Positions 48,725 to 58,066 of a stretch of DNA of 64,000 nt are shown here, piece after piece. The notes below the pieces were generated by a model. That model saw only the letters and a list, made by a program, of their open reading frames with translations. It was not told the origin of the DNA and searched no databases. Within the stretch, counting starts at the first letter, position 1. Each line of letters opens with the position of its first letter. Origin of the DNA: Streptomyces sp. NBC_00249 (GTDB taxonomy: Bacteria; Actinomycetota; Actinomycetes; Streptomycetales; Streptomycetaceae); assembly GCF_026342355.1 (NCBI RefSeq), contig NZ_JAPEMV010000003.1:496001-560000 (forward strand), in the 5' to 3' direction. Both the position numbers and the translations under genes were made by a program.

Positions 48725-49711
48725 TCAGCCCGCCGCGAGCGCTCCGGCGAGCCAGTCGGCCGTCGCCGCCAGCCAGTCGGGACGGGCGTTGCCCAGCAGG
48801 TGGTCCCCGTGCGGGACGAGGAGGTACTCGCCGCGCGGGGCGAGGCGGGCCAGCGGTTCCCCGTTCGTGACGCCGGGGATCACGTCCTCGCCGCCGTCCA
48901 CCACCAGGAGCGGGCAGCCGATGAGGGGTGCCTCCTCGGTCAGGTCGACCCGGCGGATGAACTCACGGGCCGGGCCGGACCCGCCGGCGCGCCCGGCGAT
49001 GATGTCGCGCAGCACGGGCGGCAGTACCTCCCAGTCGATCCGGAAGGGACCGCTCACGGTCGCGGCGGCCGCCACCCGGGGTTCGCGGGCCGCGCTCTGC
49101 GCGACGTAGTAGCCGCCCAGGCTCAGCCCCACGAGGCCGACGCGCTCGACGCCGAGCGCGTCGACGACCCGGCCGATCACCCGGTGGTAGTCAGCCTCGA
49201 CGGTCGTCGTGGCGGCCAGCGCGCCCTGGCCGGGTCCGTCCATGGTGAACACGGCCAGGCCCCTGCGCAGCAGCGCCGAGGTGAGGGCGTGGAACTCCTC
49301 CTTCCCGGAGTCCAGGCCGGGCACCACCACCGCGGTGCCCGCCGCGTCGGCCGGTCCGCGCAGCCAGCCCGCGAAGCCGGGACCCGAGATGCGGCGGGAG
49401 CCGGGCTCCAGGAGGGCCAGGGCCCGGCCCATGGCGGCGTCCGCCTCCCCGGCGGCGTCCGCGCGGTCCCCGAACGGTGCCAGGGTGGCGAAGTGGAACC
49501 AGCGCGCCGCCACCTGCTGGTACTCGCCCGCGGAGACGGCCGAGGCGGCGCCCTCCGCACGGGCCAGGTACTGCCGGGCGGTGGCCACCAGAGCCTCGCT
49601 CCAGGCCTCGACGGAGGCCGCCCCGCCCGCGACGCGCAGGTACTCGTGCGGATCGAGCCCCGCGCCGGTCGCCCGGGTCAGCTGGGCGGCGGCGAAGTCC
49701 GCGGCGCTCAT
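48725..49711 (-). CDS. Alpha/beta hydrolase
   Basis: A 328-aa soluble hydrolase. The nucleophile elbow is GLSLGG (Ser197), the His lies in VPHGDHLLGN, and the family Asp is in VDGGEDVIP. The helical N-terminal domain before the core and WLRGPADAAGTAVVVPGLDSG resemble FrsA/DUF1100-like and 2,6-dihydroxypseudooxynicotine hydrolase-like enzymes. The ATG overlaps the end of the upstream reductase by 4 nt, so the pair is translationally coupled. Substrate unknown. Confidence 0.9.
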   Translation of the reverse strand: MSAADFAAAQLTRATGAGLDPHEYLRVAGGAASVEAWSEALVATARQYLARAEGAASAVSAGEYQQVAARWFHFATLAPFGDRADAAGEADAAMGRALALLEPGSRRISGPGFAGWLRGPADAAGTAVVVPGLDSGKEEFHALTSALLRRGLAVFTMDGPGQGALAATTTVEADYHRVIGRVVDALGVERVGLVGLSLGGYYVAQSAAREPRVAAAATVSGPFRIDWEVLPPVLRDIIAGRAGGSGPAREFIRRVDLTEEAPLIGCPLLVVDGGEDVIPGVTNGEPLARLAPRGEYLLVPHGDHLLGNARPDWLAATADWLAGALAAG

Positions 49712-50640
49712 CGAGCCACCCCCGTGGTCAGCACGGCCTTGCCGCGGATCCGGCGTTCGCGCAGGTCGACGAGGGTCTCGGCGGTCTGCCCCCAGTCGGC
49801 GACCCGGCCGATCTCCGGATGCAGCCGCCCCTCGTCCACGAGGCGGACCAGCGTGGCCAGGTCACCGCCGTACGGGGCGCCGGCGTAGTGGAAGTGCCGG
49901 ATCGAGGCGCCTTCGGGTCCGGCGAAGAAGTCGAAGAAGTTCAGCGTCACCGGGGTCCGGCTGACCTGGCCGAACCAGATCAGCGTGCCGCCCGGGGCCA
50001 GCGCGGCCAGCGCGAGGGGCAGCGCGGCACCACCGGTCGACTCCAGCACCACGTCGAACGGCCCCCGCGCCTCGGCGACATCGTGCACGACCGCCGTCGC
50101 GCCCAGCGCGCGCAGCCGCTCGCCCCGCTGGGCGGTGGCCGTCACCGCGGTGACCTCCGCTCCGGCCGCGGCCGCCAGTTCGCACACGTAGTGGCCGACG
50201 CCACCCGACGCACCGGTCAGCAGGACGCGCCGGCCCGTCACACCGCCGGCGGCGCGCAGCAGCCGCAGGGCCGTGATCCCGGCCAGCGGCAGCGCGGCGG
50301 CCCGGACGGCGTCGATGCCGTCGGGCAGCACGGCCAGCGAATGCGTGGGCACGGCCACGTACTCGGCCCAGCCGCCCCGGGGCGGATGGCCCACGACGCG
50401 GGCACCGACCGGCGGCCCCGAGCCGTCGGCGGCGGCCTGCACCACCAGCCCCGCGATGTCCTTGCCGGGAACCAGACCGGGCTTCGGCTTCTCGAGAAGG
50501 AAGGTCTCGCCCCGGTTGGGCGCGAACGCCTCCACCCTGACCAGCGCCTCGTCGGCCGCCGGCACCGGCTGGGCGTCGTCGGTGAACTCCACCGGACGCG
50601 CCGGATCTCCTGTGGGAATCAGTCTCTGCATGGCGACCAT
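49708..50640 (-). CDS. Zinc-binding/quinone-type NADPH dehydrogenase (MDR family)
   Basis: A 310-aa enzyme of the medium-chain dehydrogenase/reductase family. EALVRVEAFAPNRGETFLL and GKDIAGLVVQAAADGSG are the N-terminal catalytic domain; VLLTGASGGVGHYVCELAAAAG is the NADPH-binding motif. Catalytic Zn ligands are absent, as in quinone oxidoreductases. It likely reduces quinones or enones with NADPH. It is in an operon with the downstream hydrolase gene and divergent from LysR. The start could be 50640 or ATG 50631. Confidence 0.92.
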   Translation of the reverse strand: MVAMQRLIPTGDPARPVEFTDDAQPVPAADEALVRVEAFAPNRGETFLLEKPKPGLVPGKDIAGLVVQAAADGSGPPVGARVVGHPPRGGWAEYVAVPTHSLAVLPDGIDAVRAAALPLAGITALRLLRAAGGVTGRRVLLTGASGGVGHYVCELAAAAGAEVTAVTATAQRGERLRALGATAVVHDVAEARGPFDVVLESTGGAALPLALAALAPGGTLIWFGQVSRTPVTLNFFDFFAGPEGASIRHFHYAGAPYGGDLATLVRLVDEGRLHPEIGRVADWGQTAETLVDLRERRIRGKAVLTTGVAR

Positions 50641-50688
50641 GACAGCCGCAGCGGTCCGCGACGGTCCAACAACGCACCGGCCGATGCC

Positions 50689-50703
50689 ACAACCACCGGT
50701 TGT
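50689..50703. promoter_or_regulatory. LysR-type operator palindrome
   Basis: ACAACC-ACC-GGTTGT is a perfect inverted repeat with a 3-bp centre, 18 nt before the LysR start and in the divergent intergenic region. LysR regulators bind such interrupted dyads. Confidence 0.65.
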
Positions 50704-50720
50704 CGCCTAAGGTGGGAGAC

Positions 50721-51683
50721 GTGGATCTTGACCTGGCGCAGGTGCGCGCCTTCGTGCGGACCGCGCAGGAACTGCACTTCGGGCGGGCGGCCGGCACGCT
50801 GTCGATCTCCCAGCAGGCGCTGTCCAAGAGGATCGCCCGGCTGGAGACGGAACTCGGCGCCGCCCTCTTCGTCCGCGGCGGCGGCCACGGCGTGGGACTC
50901 ACCGAAGCCGGGCGCCGCTTCCTGGACCCGGCCCGGCGGACCCTGGCCGCGGCAGACGAGGCCGTGGCCGCCGTACGGGACGAGCCCCGGCCGCTACGGG
51001 TCGACGTATGGGGCCACCTGTACGCGCCGATGCGGACGCTGGCCCGGGTGGCGGCGCCGCTGGGCCCGGTGCCCGTGGAACCGGGCCACGCCCGCGACCT
51101 GCCGTCGGTGGCGGCGGCCCTCCTCCAGGGGGAGGTCGACGCCGCGTTCGGCCGCGTCCACCCGCCCCTGCCCCCGGGCCTGACGCACCGGCTGGTACGG
51201 CTGGAGCCGGTGGACGCCGTCCTCGGCGCCGGTCACCCCCTGGCGGCGGCGTCCGAACTGCGCCCGGACCAGCTGGGGGACAGCGTGCTGTGGACCCCCG
51301 GAGCGCTGGACCGGCTCGACTTCCTGCGCCGCTTCGCCGAGCGCTTCGGCGTCCGCGACCATGCCGAGGGCCCGAACCTGGGACTGGACCACTTCCTCGC
51401 CGGCCTGGCCGGCGACGCCCGGCGTTTCGCGCTGATGCCGGCCGACGCACCGCTCCCGCCCCTCCCGGGGATCCGGGCCGTCCCGCTGGTGGACCCGACG
51501 CCGCTGTACGCCTGGTCGCTGCTGTGGCGCGCCGGCCCCGGCGGGCACCCCGCGCCGGACGCGCTCGTGGGCGCCCTCGCCGCGGAGGCGGGGCGCAGCC
51601 GCTGGCTGGAGTACGACCCGGCGCGCGACTGGCTGCCGGAACCCCACGAGGAGATCGCGGACATGAGAGGCGGTGGCCGGTGA
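50721..51683 (+). CDS. LysR-family transcriptional regulator
   Basis: A 320-aa regulator. The N-terminal HTH (about 1-65) is VDLDLAQVRAFV, ELHFGRAAGTLSISQQALSKRI and ETELGAALFVR; the C-terminal periplasmic-binding-like effector domain follows (about 95-300). It is divergent from the MDR/hydrolase operon and probably controls it. GTG 50721 (AAGGTGG upstream) is preferred over the ATG-like open frame from 50700. Effector unknown. It is followed by a coupled small gene. Confidence 0.93.
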   Translation: MDLDLAQVRAFVRTAQELHFGRAAGTLSISQQALSKRIARLETELGAALFVRGGGHGVGLTEAGRRFLDPARRTLAAADEAVAAVRDEPRPLRVDVWGHLYAPMRTLARVAAPLGPVPVEPGHARDLPSVAAALLQGEVDAAFGRVHPPLPPGLTHRLVRLEPVDAVLGAGHPLAAASELRPDQLGDSVLWTPGALDRLDFLRRFAERFGVRDHAEGPNLGLDHFLAGLAGDARRFALMPADAPLPPLPGIRAVPLVDPTPLYAWSLLWRAGPGGHPAPDALVGALAAEAGRSRWLEYDPARDWLPEPHEEIADMRGGGR

Positions 51684-52033
51684 CACCCGGGAACGACGAG
51701 GAGCAGCCGCGCACGATCCGGGTGCTGGCGGACTACGAGTGCCACCCCCTGTGGCCCGGGGAGAACGTCGGCGACCTGTCGCCCCACGACCCGGACCTCG
51801 GCCTGACGCCGGACCTGGCCGCGCGGCTGGACGCCTGGGCGGCGGAGTTCGACGCGATCCTGTGCCGGGACGACCCCGCCTCCTCCGCCTTCCCGACGCC
51901 GGAGGCCGAGCTGGCCTTCGCCCGGACCGGGGAGAAGCTGGCCGTCCGGCTCGCGCGGGAGCTGGGCCCCGGCTGGCGGGTCAGGTACTTCGACCCGCGG
52001 ACCGGCGCCGACCGGAGCGTGCCCGCCCCCTGA
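51680..52033 (+). CDS. Small hypothetical protein translationally coupled to LysR
   Basis: A 117-aa protein. GTG 51680 overlaps the LysR stop codon by 4 nt (GTGA). It contains YECHPLWPGENVGDLSPHDPDLGL and a helical stretch (EAELAFARTGEKLAVRLARELG) ending VRYFDPRTGAD. The composition is acidic. I recognise no domain. Coupling suggests a role tied to the regulator, but there is no direct evidence. Confidence 0.7.
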   Translation: MTPGNDEEQPRTIRVLADYECHPLWPGENVGDLSPHDPDLGLTPDLAARLDAWAAEFDAILCRDDPASSAFPTPEAELAFARTGEKLAVRLARELGPGWRVRYFDPRTGADRSVPAP

Positions 52034-52052
52034 TCGGGCGGCCGGACACACC

Positions 52053-52087
52053 AAGACCCCGGGGCCGTGGGGGCGTCCCGGGGTCTT
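52053..52087 (+). terminator. Terminator after the LysR unit
   Basis: AAGACCCCGGG and CCCGGGGTCTT form a perfect 11-bp stem with a 13-nt loop. Confidence 0.85.
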
Positions 52088-52203
52088 CGGCTGTCACTTC
52101 GCTGACGTCCTCACCAACGAGCGGCCCGCCCCCGCGTCACGCCCGCCGCCGCAATCGCCCCCGTACCGGGTGAGCCGCGTCTCACCCGGGCCGTGGCGCT
52201 TGT

Positions 52204-52223
52204 CTATGCAACGAGTTGCATAG
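52204..52223. promoter_or_regulatory. PadR operator, 20-bp palindrome
   Basis: CTATGCAAC-GA-GTTGCATAG is a perfect inverted repeat with 9-bp arms and 12 nt of spacing to ATG 52236. AT-rich dyads of this size are typical PadR sites and suggest autoregulation. Confidence 0.85.
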
Positions 52224-52235
52224 AAGGATCGGGGT

Positions 52236-52793
52236 ATGGCGCTCGACCACGCGATCCTCGTCTCCCTGCTGGAGAAGCCCGGCTCCGGCTATGAGCTGGC
52301 CCGTCGCTTCGACCGGTCGATCGGATACTTCTGGACCGCCACCCACCAGCAGATCTACCGCGTCCTCAAGCGCATGGAGGGCGACGGCTGGGTCGACGTC
52401 CGTGAAGTGGCCCAGCAGGCCAGGCCGGACAAGAAGGAGTACTCCGTCGCCGCGGCGGGCCGGGCCGCACTCGCCTCCTGGCTCCACGAGCCGATCCAGC
52501 CCGACAACGTCCGCCACGAGCTCGCCGTGAAGATCCGCGGCGCGGCCTTCGACGACCCGGCCGCGCTGAGCCGCGAGGTCGAGCGGCACCACCAGGCGCA
52601 CGCCGACCGGCTCGCGCACTACCTCGCGGGGGAATCGCGCGACTTCACCGGCCCCGAGGCACCTCCCGTCGCCTCCGATGCCGGGCGCGAGCTCCAGCAC
52701 GTCGTGCTCCGGGGCGGCATCGCCTACGAGCGGATGACGCTGGCCTGGCTCGAGGACGTACTCGCCACGCTCCACCGGCTGGCCGAGCGCTGA
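52236..52793 (+). CDS. PadR-family transcriptional regulator
   Basis: A 185-aa regulator. The winged HTH (about 1-85) is ALDHAILVSLLEKPGSGYELARRF, FWTATHQQIYRVLKRMEGDGWV and KKEYSVAAAGRAAL; the C-terminal helical domain (about 90-185) has the PadR_C pattern and forms dimers. AAGGA lies 7 nt upstream. The gene precedes the acyl-CoA dehydrogenase on the same strand by 90 bp; it may control itself and that gene. Confidence 0.95.
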   Translation: MALDHAILVSLLEKPGSGYELARRFDRSIGYFWTATHQQIYRVLKRMEGDGWVDVREVAQQARPDKKEYSVAAAGRAALASWLHEPIQPDNVRHELAVKIRGAAFDDPAALSREVERHHQAHADRLAHYLAGESRDFTGPEAPPVASDAGRELQHVVLRGGIAYERMTLAWLEDVLATLHRLAER

Positions 52794-52883
52794 CAACACC
52801 CCGGCCGGCCCCCCACCGGGCCGGCCGGCCTGACCGCTGACCGCAGGCACCATCCGACCCCTCGACACGAAAGGCGGCCCTCC

Positions 52884-54614
52884 GTGACGGACCCGCTGCT
52901 GTTCAACCCGCGGACCTACGACCCCACGCACTTCGACCCCGAGACCCGCCGGCTGCTGCGCGCCACCGTCGACTGGTTCGAGGCCCGCGGCAAGCGCAAG
53001 CTGATCGAGGACTACCGCTCCCGTGCCTGGCTCGCGGACTTCCTCGCCTTCTCCGCGAAGGAGGGCCTCTTCGCGACCTTCCTGACCCCCGCCCCCGAGG
53101 CCGGCCCGCACGAGGGGGACAAGCGCTGGGACACCGCGCGGATCGCCGCCCTCAACGAGATCTTCGGCTTCTACGGCCTGGACTACTGGTACGCGTGGCA
53201 GGTCACCATCCTCGGCCTCGGCCCGGTCTGGCAGAGCGACAACGCCGCCGCCCGCACCCGCGCCGCCGAACTCCTCACCGAGGGCGAGGTGTTCGCCTTC
53301 GGCCTGTCCGAGAAGACCCACGGCGCCGACATCTACTCCACCGACATGCTGCTGGAGCCGGACAGCAGCGCCGACGGCGGCTTCCGGGCCACCGGCTCGA
53401 AGTACTACATCGGCAACGGCAACGCCGCCGGCCTGGTCTCCGTCTTCGGCCGCCGCACCGACGTCGAAGGCCCCGACGGCTACGTCTTCTTCGCCGCCGA
53501 CAGCCGCCACCCCGCCTACCACCTCGTGAAGAACGTCGTCGACTCCTCCAAGTACGTCAGCGAGTTCCGCCTGGAGGACTACCCGGTCCGCGCCGAGGAC
53601 GTCCTGCACACCGGCCGCGCCGCCTTCGACGCCGCCCTCAACACCGTCAACGTCGGCAAGTTCAACCTGTGCACCGCCTCGATCGGCATCTGCGAGCACG
53701 CGATGTACGAGGCCGTCACCCACGCGAACAGCCGCATCCTGTACGGCCGTCCCGTCACCGCCTTCCCGCACGTGCGCCGCGAGCTCGCCGACGCCTACGT
53801 CCGCCTCGTCGGGATGAAGCTGTTCAGCGACCGCGCCGTCGACTACTTCCGCTCCGCCGGCCCCGACGACCGCCGCTACCTGCTGTTCAACCCGATGACC
53901 AAGATGAAGGTGACCACGGAGGGCGAGAAGGTCATCGACCTGATGTGGGACGTCATCGCCGCCAAGGGCTTCGAGAAGGACACCTACTTCGCCCAGGCCG
54001 CCGTGGAGATCCGCGGACTGCCGAAGCTGGAGGGCACGGTCCACGTCAACCTCGCCCTGATCCTCAAGTTCATGCGCAACCACCTCCTGGAGCCCGCCGA
54101 GTACGCCCCCGTCCCGACCCGGCTCGACGCGGCCGACGACGCGTTCCTCTTCCGCCAGGGCCCGGCCCGGGGCCTGGGCTCCGTACGCTTCCACGACTGG
54201 CGCCCGGCCTACGAGGCGTACGCGGCCGTCCCCAACGTCGCGCGCTTCCGTGAACAGGCCGACGCTCTCTGCGAGTTCGTCCGTACGGCCGCCCCCGACG
54301 AGGCGCAGAGCCGGGACCTCGACCTGCTCCTGGCCGTGGGCCAGCTGTTCGCGCTGGTCGTCCACGGCCAGCTGATCCTGGAGCAGGCGAAGCTGACCGC
54401 GCTGGACGAGGACGTGCTCGACGAGCTCTTCGGCGTCCTCGTACGCGACTTCTCCGCGCACGCGGTGGAGCTGTACGGCAAGGACTCCGCCACCGCCGAC
54501 CAGCAGGGCTGGGCGCTCGGCGCGGTCCGCCGGCCCGTCGTCGACGAGGCCCGCGCGGCCCGCGTCTGGGCGCGCGTCGAGGCGCTGGCCGGCGCCTACG
54601 AGATGGCGCCGTAA
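52884..54614 (+). CDS. Acyl-CoA dehydrogenase
   Basis: A 576-aa flavoenzyme of the acyl-CoA dehydrogenase/oxidase superfamily. The middle domain shows EKTHGADIYSTDML and ATGSKYYIGNGNAAG, and a later HVRRELADAYVRLVGMK lies in the C-terminal helices. It is larger than typical 380-aa dehydrogenases and closer to acyl-CoA oxidase-length proteins, with an extra C-terminal domain. It should take electrons from acyl-CoA in beta-oxidation-type reactions; the catalytic base is not obvious by eye. GTG 52884 start. It ends at a bidirectional terminator. Confidence 0.88.
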   Translation: MTDPLLFNPRTYDPTHFDPETRRLLRATVDWFEARGKRKLIEDYRSRAWLADFLAFSAKEGLFATFLTPAPEAGPHEGDKRWDTARIAALNEIFGFYGLDYWYAWQVTILGLGPVWQSDNAAARTRAAELLTEGEVFAFGLSEKTHGADIYSTDMLLEPDSSADGGFRATGSKYYIGNGNAAGLVSVFGRRTDVEGPDGYVFFAADSRHPAYHLVKNVVDSSKYVSEFRLEDYPVRAEDVLHTGRAAFDAALNTVNVGKFNLCTASIGICEHAMYEAVTHANSRILYGRPVTAFPHVRRELADAYVRLVGMKLFSDRAVDYFRSAGPDDRRYLLFNPMTKMKVTTEGEKVIDLMWDVIAAKGFEKDTYFAQAAVEIRGLPKLEGTVHVNLALILKFMRNHLLEPAEYAPVPTRLDAADDAFLFRQGPARGLGSVRFHDWRPAYEAYAAVPNVARFREQADALCEFVRTAAPDEAQSRDLDLLLAVGQLFALVVHGQLILEQAKLTALDEDVLDELFGVLVRDFSAHAVELYGKDSATADQQGWALGAVRRPVVDEARAARVWARVEALAGAYEMAP

Positions 54615-54623
54615 CACCTCGCC

Positions 54624-54656
54624 CCGTCCCGGGCGGGAGCAACCCGCCCGGGACGG
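54624..54656. terminator. Bidirectional terminator between two large convergent genes
   Basis: CCGTCCCGGGCGGG and CCCGCCCGGGACGG make a perfect 14-bp stem with an AGCAA loop. Confidence 0.9.
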
Positions 54657-54663
54657 CCCGCCG

Positions 54664-56994
54664 TCAGACCCGGCCGGCCCGGACGCACTCGATCAGGTAG
54701 TCGCCGCTCTCCTCGTCGACGGTGACCCCGTGCGTCTCGCTGCGGAAGCCCGGGAAGACCCGGTCGAAGGCCTCCAGGGCGCGCAGGTAGCGCAGCAGTG
54801 GGCCGTCGGTGTCCCCGAGGGACTCGCCGGGCATCAGGACCGGGATGCCGGGCGGGGTGACCGTCACCATGGCCGCGGCGACCCGGCCGGCCGCCTCGCC
54901 GAGGCGTACGCGTTCGGTGCCGCCCCGGATCAGCTGCCGGTAGCACGCCTGCGGCGGCACGACGGGCCGCGGCAGCTGCTGGAACGCCGCGTCGAGGGCG
55001 ATGACGAGCTCCGCCCTGCTCAGGTGCTCGTGCATCTCCTGGCAGAGCCCGCTCAGCGTGGCCGCGGCGTAGCGCTGCGGGTGCCGCGCGACGAGGGCGG
55101 GCAGGACGCGCTCCAGCGGGGTGTCGGCGTCGTAGAGCGCCTTGAAGTCCATCAGGGCGTCCAGCAGCGTGCCCCACTTCCCCTTGGTGATGCCCATGGA
55201 GAAGAGGATGAGGGTGCTGTAGCTGTCGGTCTTCTCCACCACGATGCCCCGGCTCGCCAAGTACGAGGTCAGGATCCGGGCGGGGATGCCCCGCTCGGCG
55301 GTCGCCCCGGTGGCGTCCACACCGGGACAGGTCAGGGTGACCTTGACCGGGTCGAGCATGCAGTAGCCGTCCTCGAGCCCGGCGAAGCCGTGCCAGTCGG
55401 CGCCGGGCTCCAGCCGCCAGCAGGCGGGATCACCGCTCAGCAGCCCGGCCGGGGCGTCGGCGAAGGGGATGCGGCCCGTGCCCGCCGGATCGGCGACGGT
55501 GTCGGGCTGCCAGACGCCGAAGAACCAGGCGGGGCGGTCGCCGGCCTTCGCGATGCGTCGGCCGGTCCGCACGACCGCCTGGCGGAAGCGGACGGCCTCG
55601 GTCACCGCTTCGTCGATCAGCCACTGCCCCTGCGGGCCGTCCATCATCGCGGCGGCCACGTCCAGCGAGGCGATGGCCGGGTACAGGGGCGAGGTGGTGC
55701 CGTGCATCATGAACGCCTCGTTGAACCGTTCGTGCTCGACGGGGGCCCGGGGCGCGGACCTGACGTGGACCATGGCGGTCTGCGAGAGGGCGGCGAGAAG
55801 TTTGTGCGTCGACTGGGTGGAGAAGACCGTCGGCCGCTGCGGCCCTTCGAAGGTGTCCGGGCCGACGGCCATCCCGTAGCGGCCGGCGTACAGCGGGTGG
55901 AAGCGCGCGTAGGCGAACCACGCCTCGTCGAAGTGGAGCCGGGGCGTGCTCGGCGCCAGCGCACGGGCGAGCTGGACCGTGTCGTAACACAGCCCGTCGT
56001 ACGTGGAGTTGGTGACCACCGCGTACTGGGCCGCGTCGGAGACGGCCCCCGCTGTCAGGGGGTTGGCCGCGACCCGGGCCGCCACCGCGGCCCGTTCGGT
56101 CATGTGCGGGGGCAGTGGGCCCGCCAGGCCGTAGCCGTTGCGCGTCGGGACGAGGTAGACGGGCCGGGCACCGGAGATCACCAGGCCGTGCAGCACCGAC
56201 TTGTGGCAGTTCCGGTCGACGAGCGCGATCTCGTCGGCGGTGACGCAGTAGTGGCCCACCATCCGGTCGGCCGTCGAGTTGCCGTGCAGTACGAAGTACG
56301 TACGGTCCGCTCCGAACACGCGCGCCGCGTTGCGCTCGGCCTCACCGATCGGACCGCTGTGCTCGAACAGGGAGCCCAGTTCCTCGACCGAGATCGACAG
56401 GTCGCTGCGCAGCAGCCGCTCGCCGAAGTAGTCGAAGAACACCCGCCCCACCGGGGACTTGAGGAACGCGACGCCGCCCGAGTGCGCCGGGGTGTGCCAG
56501 GAGTACTCGTGCGAGTCGTCGAAGCGGCGCAGCGCGTCGAAGAACGGCGGCAGCAGGTTCTTCTCGTACGAGCGGGCGGCGCTGACGACCCGCCCGGCGA
56601 TGAAGGGAGCGGTGTCCTCCAGCGGCCACACGTAGCCGACCACGGCCTCGGACACCCACAGCGGCAGTCTCTCCAGGTCCTGATCGGATTCGTCCGCCAT
56701 GACGAGGAACACCGGCAGGTCCTTGAAACGCCGGCCGATCCGGCGCAGCAGCGTCGCCCCGCCGCCCTCGTCCCCTGTACGCCCCTGTGCGTCCGGCAGG
56801 TCCCAGGCCACGACGGCCGCGGACAGTCCCGCCTCGGTCCGCAGGGCGGCCTGTGCGTCCTGGGCGGTCCGTGCCCAGCGCACGTCCAGACCCCTGTTCT
56901 CCAACTCCTTCCCGATGCGCCGGAGTTGTTCGGTCCCCGCCCCGCCCCCCAGGGGATCCTCGCGCAGCGCCAGCAGGACCGTGCCGTTCGTCAT
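54664..56994 (-). CDS. PLP-dependent amino acid decarboxylase (Orn/Lys/Arg type, arginine-like)
   Basis: A 776-aa group III decarboxylase. The N-terminal wing domain (about 1-140) resembles a receiver fold. The PLP-binding Lys is Lys398 in STQSTHKLLAALSQ, and the HFDEAW aspartate (Asp356) contacts the pyridine nitrogen. HFDEAWFAYARFHPLYAGRY is closest to the biodegradative arginine decarboxylase AdiA pattern rather than CadA or SpeC, but substrate choice is inferred. ATG 56994 with GGAAG 9 nt upstream; the same frame remains open to 58632 by chance. The end lies at the shared terminator. Confidence 0.9.
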   Translation of the reverse strand: MTNGTVLLALREDPLGGGAGTEQLRRIGKELENRGLDVRWARTAQDAQAALRTEAGLSAAVVAWDLPDAQGRTGDEGGGATLLRRIGRRFKDLPVFLVMADESDQDLERLPLWVSEAVVGYVWPLEDTAPFIAGRVVSAARSYEKNLLPPFFDALRRFDDSHEYSWHTPAHSGGVAFLKSPVGRVFFDYFGERLLRSDLSISVEELGSLFEHSGPIGEAERNAARVFGADRTYFVLHGNSTADRMVGHYCVTADEIALVDRNCHKSVLHGLVISGARPVYLVPTRNGYGLAGPLPPHMTERAAVAARVAANPLTAGAVSDAAQYAVVTNSTYDGLCYDTVQLARALAPSTPRLHFDEAWFAYARFHPLYAGRYGMAVGPDTFEGPQRPTVFSTQSTHKLLAALSQTAMVHVRSAPRAPVEHERFNEAFMMHGTTSPLYPAIASLDVAAAMMDGPQGQWLIDEAVTEAVRFRQAVVRTGRRIAKAGDRPAWFFGVWQPDTVADPAGTGRIPFADAPAGLLSGDPACWRLEPGADWHGFAGLEDGYCMLDPVKVTLTCPGVDATGATAERGIPARILTSYLASRGIVVEKTDSYSTLILFSMGITKGKWGTLLDALMDFKALYDADTPLERVLPALVARHPQRYAAATLSGLCQEMHEHLSRAELVIALDAAFQQLPRPVVPPQACYRQLIRGGTERVRLGEAAGRVAAAMVTVTPPGIPVLMPGESLGDTDGPLLRYLRALEAFDRVFPGFRSETHGVTVDEESGDYLIECVRAGRV

Positions 56995-57156
56995 GAGATC
57001 TCGCTTCCTTGACCGGTTGGCGTGGCGGGGCCCAGTATCCGGGCAGGGGAGCGGCAGATCCGCTGACCTCCGTGCGGACAACCCGTATGGGGGAGGGGGA
57101 GTGGAGACCCCGGTACGATGCGCAGTCGACCGGACAGGACGACGAGGGTGGTCGGT

Positions 57157-57972
57157 ATGAGCACGTACACGGGCGGCGGCTGGTATCCGGGACCACCCGG
57201 ACCACCCGTGCCGTACCCGGCTGAGCCGACGCGGGGACGCAAGCTCCTGCGGCTCCTCCTCAACCCCCTGTACGCCGCCCAGCTGGCCTTCCGGCCGACA
57301 CGCCCCGGGATCGTCACGGACCCCACGGTGCGCGGGCTCCAGGTGTGGCGGACCGTGCTGGGCGTCGCCGCGTGGCTCGCGCTGACGCTCACGTACTCCG
57401 CCGTCTCCAGCGCCGGCGACGCCGGGGCGGTCGCCGGGGAACGCCTCGACCAGAGCTGGACCAGCTTCCTCGTCCTGGCCTGCACCTTCCCCCTCGTGGT
57501 CGGCGCCTTCGCGGCCGCCGCCCGGGGCGGCATGCGGCGCGTCTACCTGCGGCGGGCCCTGCGCCCCCTCGGCGCGGTGGCGGCCCTGATGACGGCCATG
57601 GCCACCTTCCCCCTGGCCATGGCCCCGGAGTCGCAGGGACTGCGCGACGCGGTCGGAATCCCGGGAAAGATCGTGATGGGGCTGCTGTGCCTGTGGTCCC
57701 TCGGCTTCGCCGGCTACGGCATCGGCCTGTCGCTCGTCCACGTGCTGCGCACCGCCGACGTCCACGAGCTGCTGCCGCCCGTCCTCGCCACCGTGCTGGT
57801 GTGGGAGATGGCGGTGCTGGACCTGGTCACCGGCGCCTACGGGCAGGTCCCGCCCGGCGTCAGGCTGGTCTTCGTCCTCGGCGCACCCGTCACGGTGACG
57901 GTCCTGTCGGTCTGGGAGCTGTACCGGCTCCACCGCCACGGTCTGTCCGTGCGCGGCGCCCTGAGCCGCTGA
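57157..57972 (+). CDS. Integral membrane protein
   Basis: A 271-aa protein with a Pro/Gly/Tyr-rich cytoplasmic N terminus (YTGGGWYPGPPGPPVPY) and five or six membrane helices. LLLNPLYAAQLAFRPTRPGI precedes the first helix. No enzymatic motif is visible. It may be a scaffold or stress-related membrane protein. ATG 57157 follows GAGGGTGG. It is divergent from the decarboxylase gene; the shared 162-bp region should hold both promoters. Confidence 0.78.
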   Translation: MSTYTGGGWYPGPPGPPVPYPAEPTRGRKLLRLLLNPLYAAQLAFRPTRPGIVTDPTVRGLQVWRTVLGVAAWLALTLTYSAVSSAGDAGAVAGERLDQSWTSFLVLACTFPLVVGAFAAAARGGMRRVYLRRALRPLGAVAALMTAMATFPLAMAPESQGLRDAVGIPGKIVMGLLCLWSLGFAGYGIGLSLVHVLRTADVHELLPPVLATVLVWEMAVLDLVTGAYGQVPPGVRLVFVLGAPVTVTVLSVWELYRLHRHGLSVRGALSR

Positions 57973-58066
57973 ACGGCCGGCCACCGGTGACCTCCCGGCC
58001 GGGCCGCCGCCCGGCTGTGGCAGAGTGCGGGGGAAGCCGTCCGACAGCTCAGGAGCGCACCCCAGG

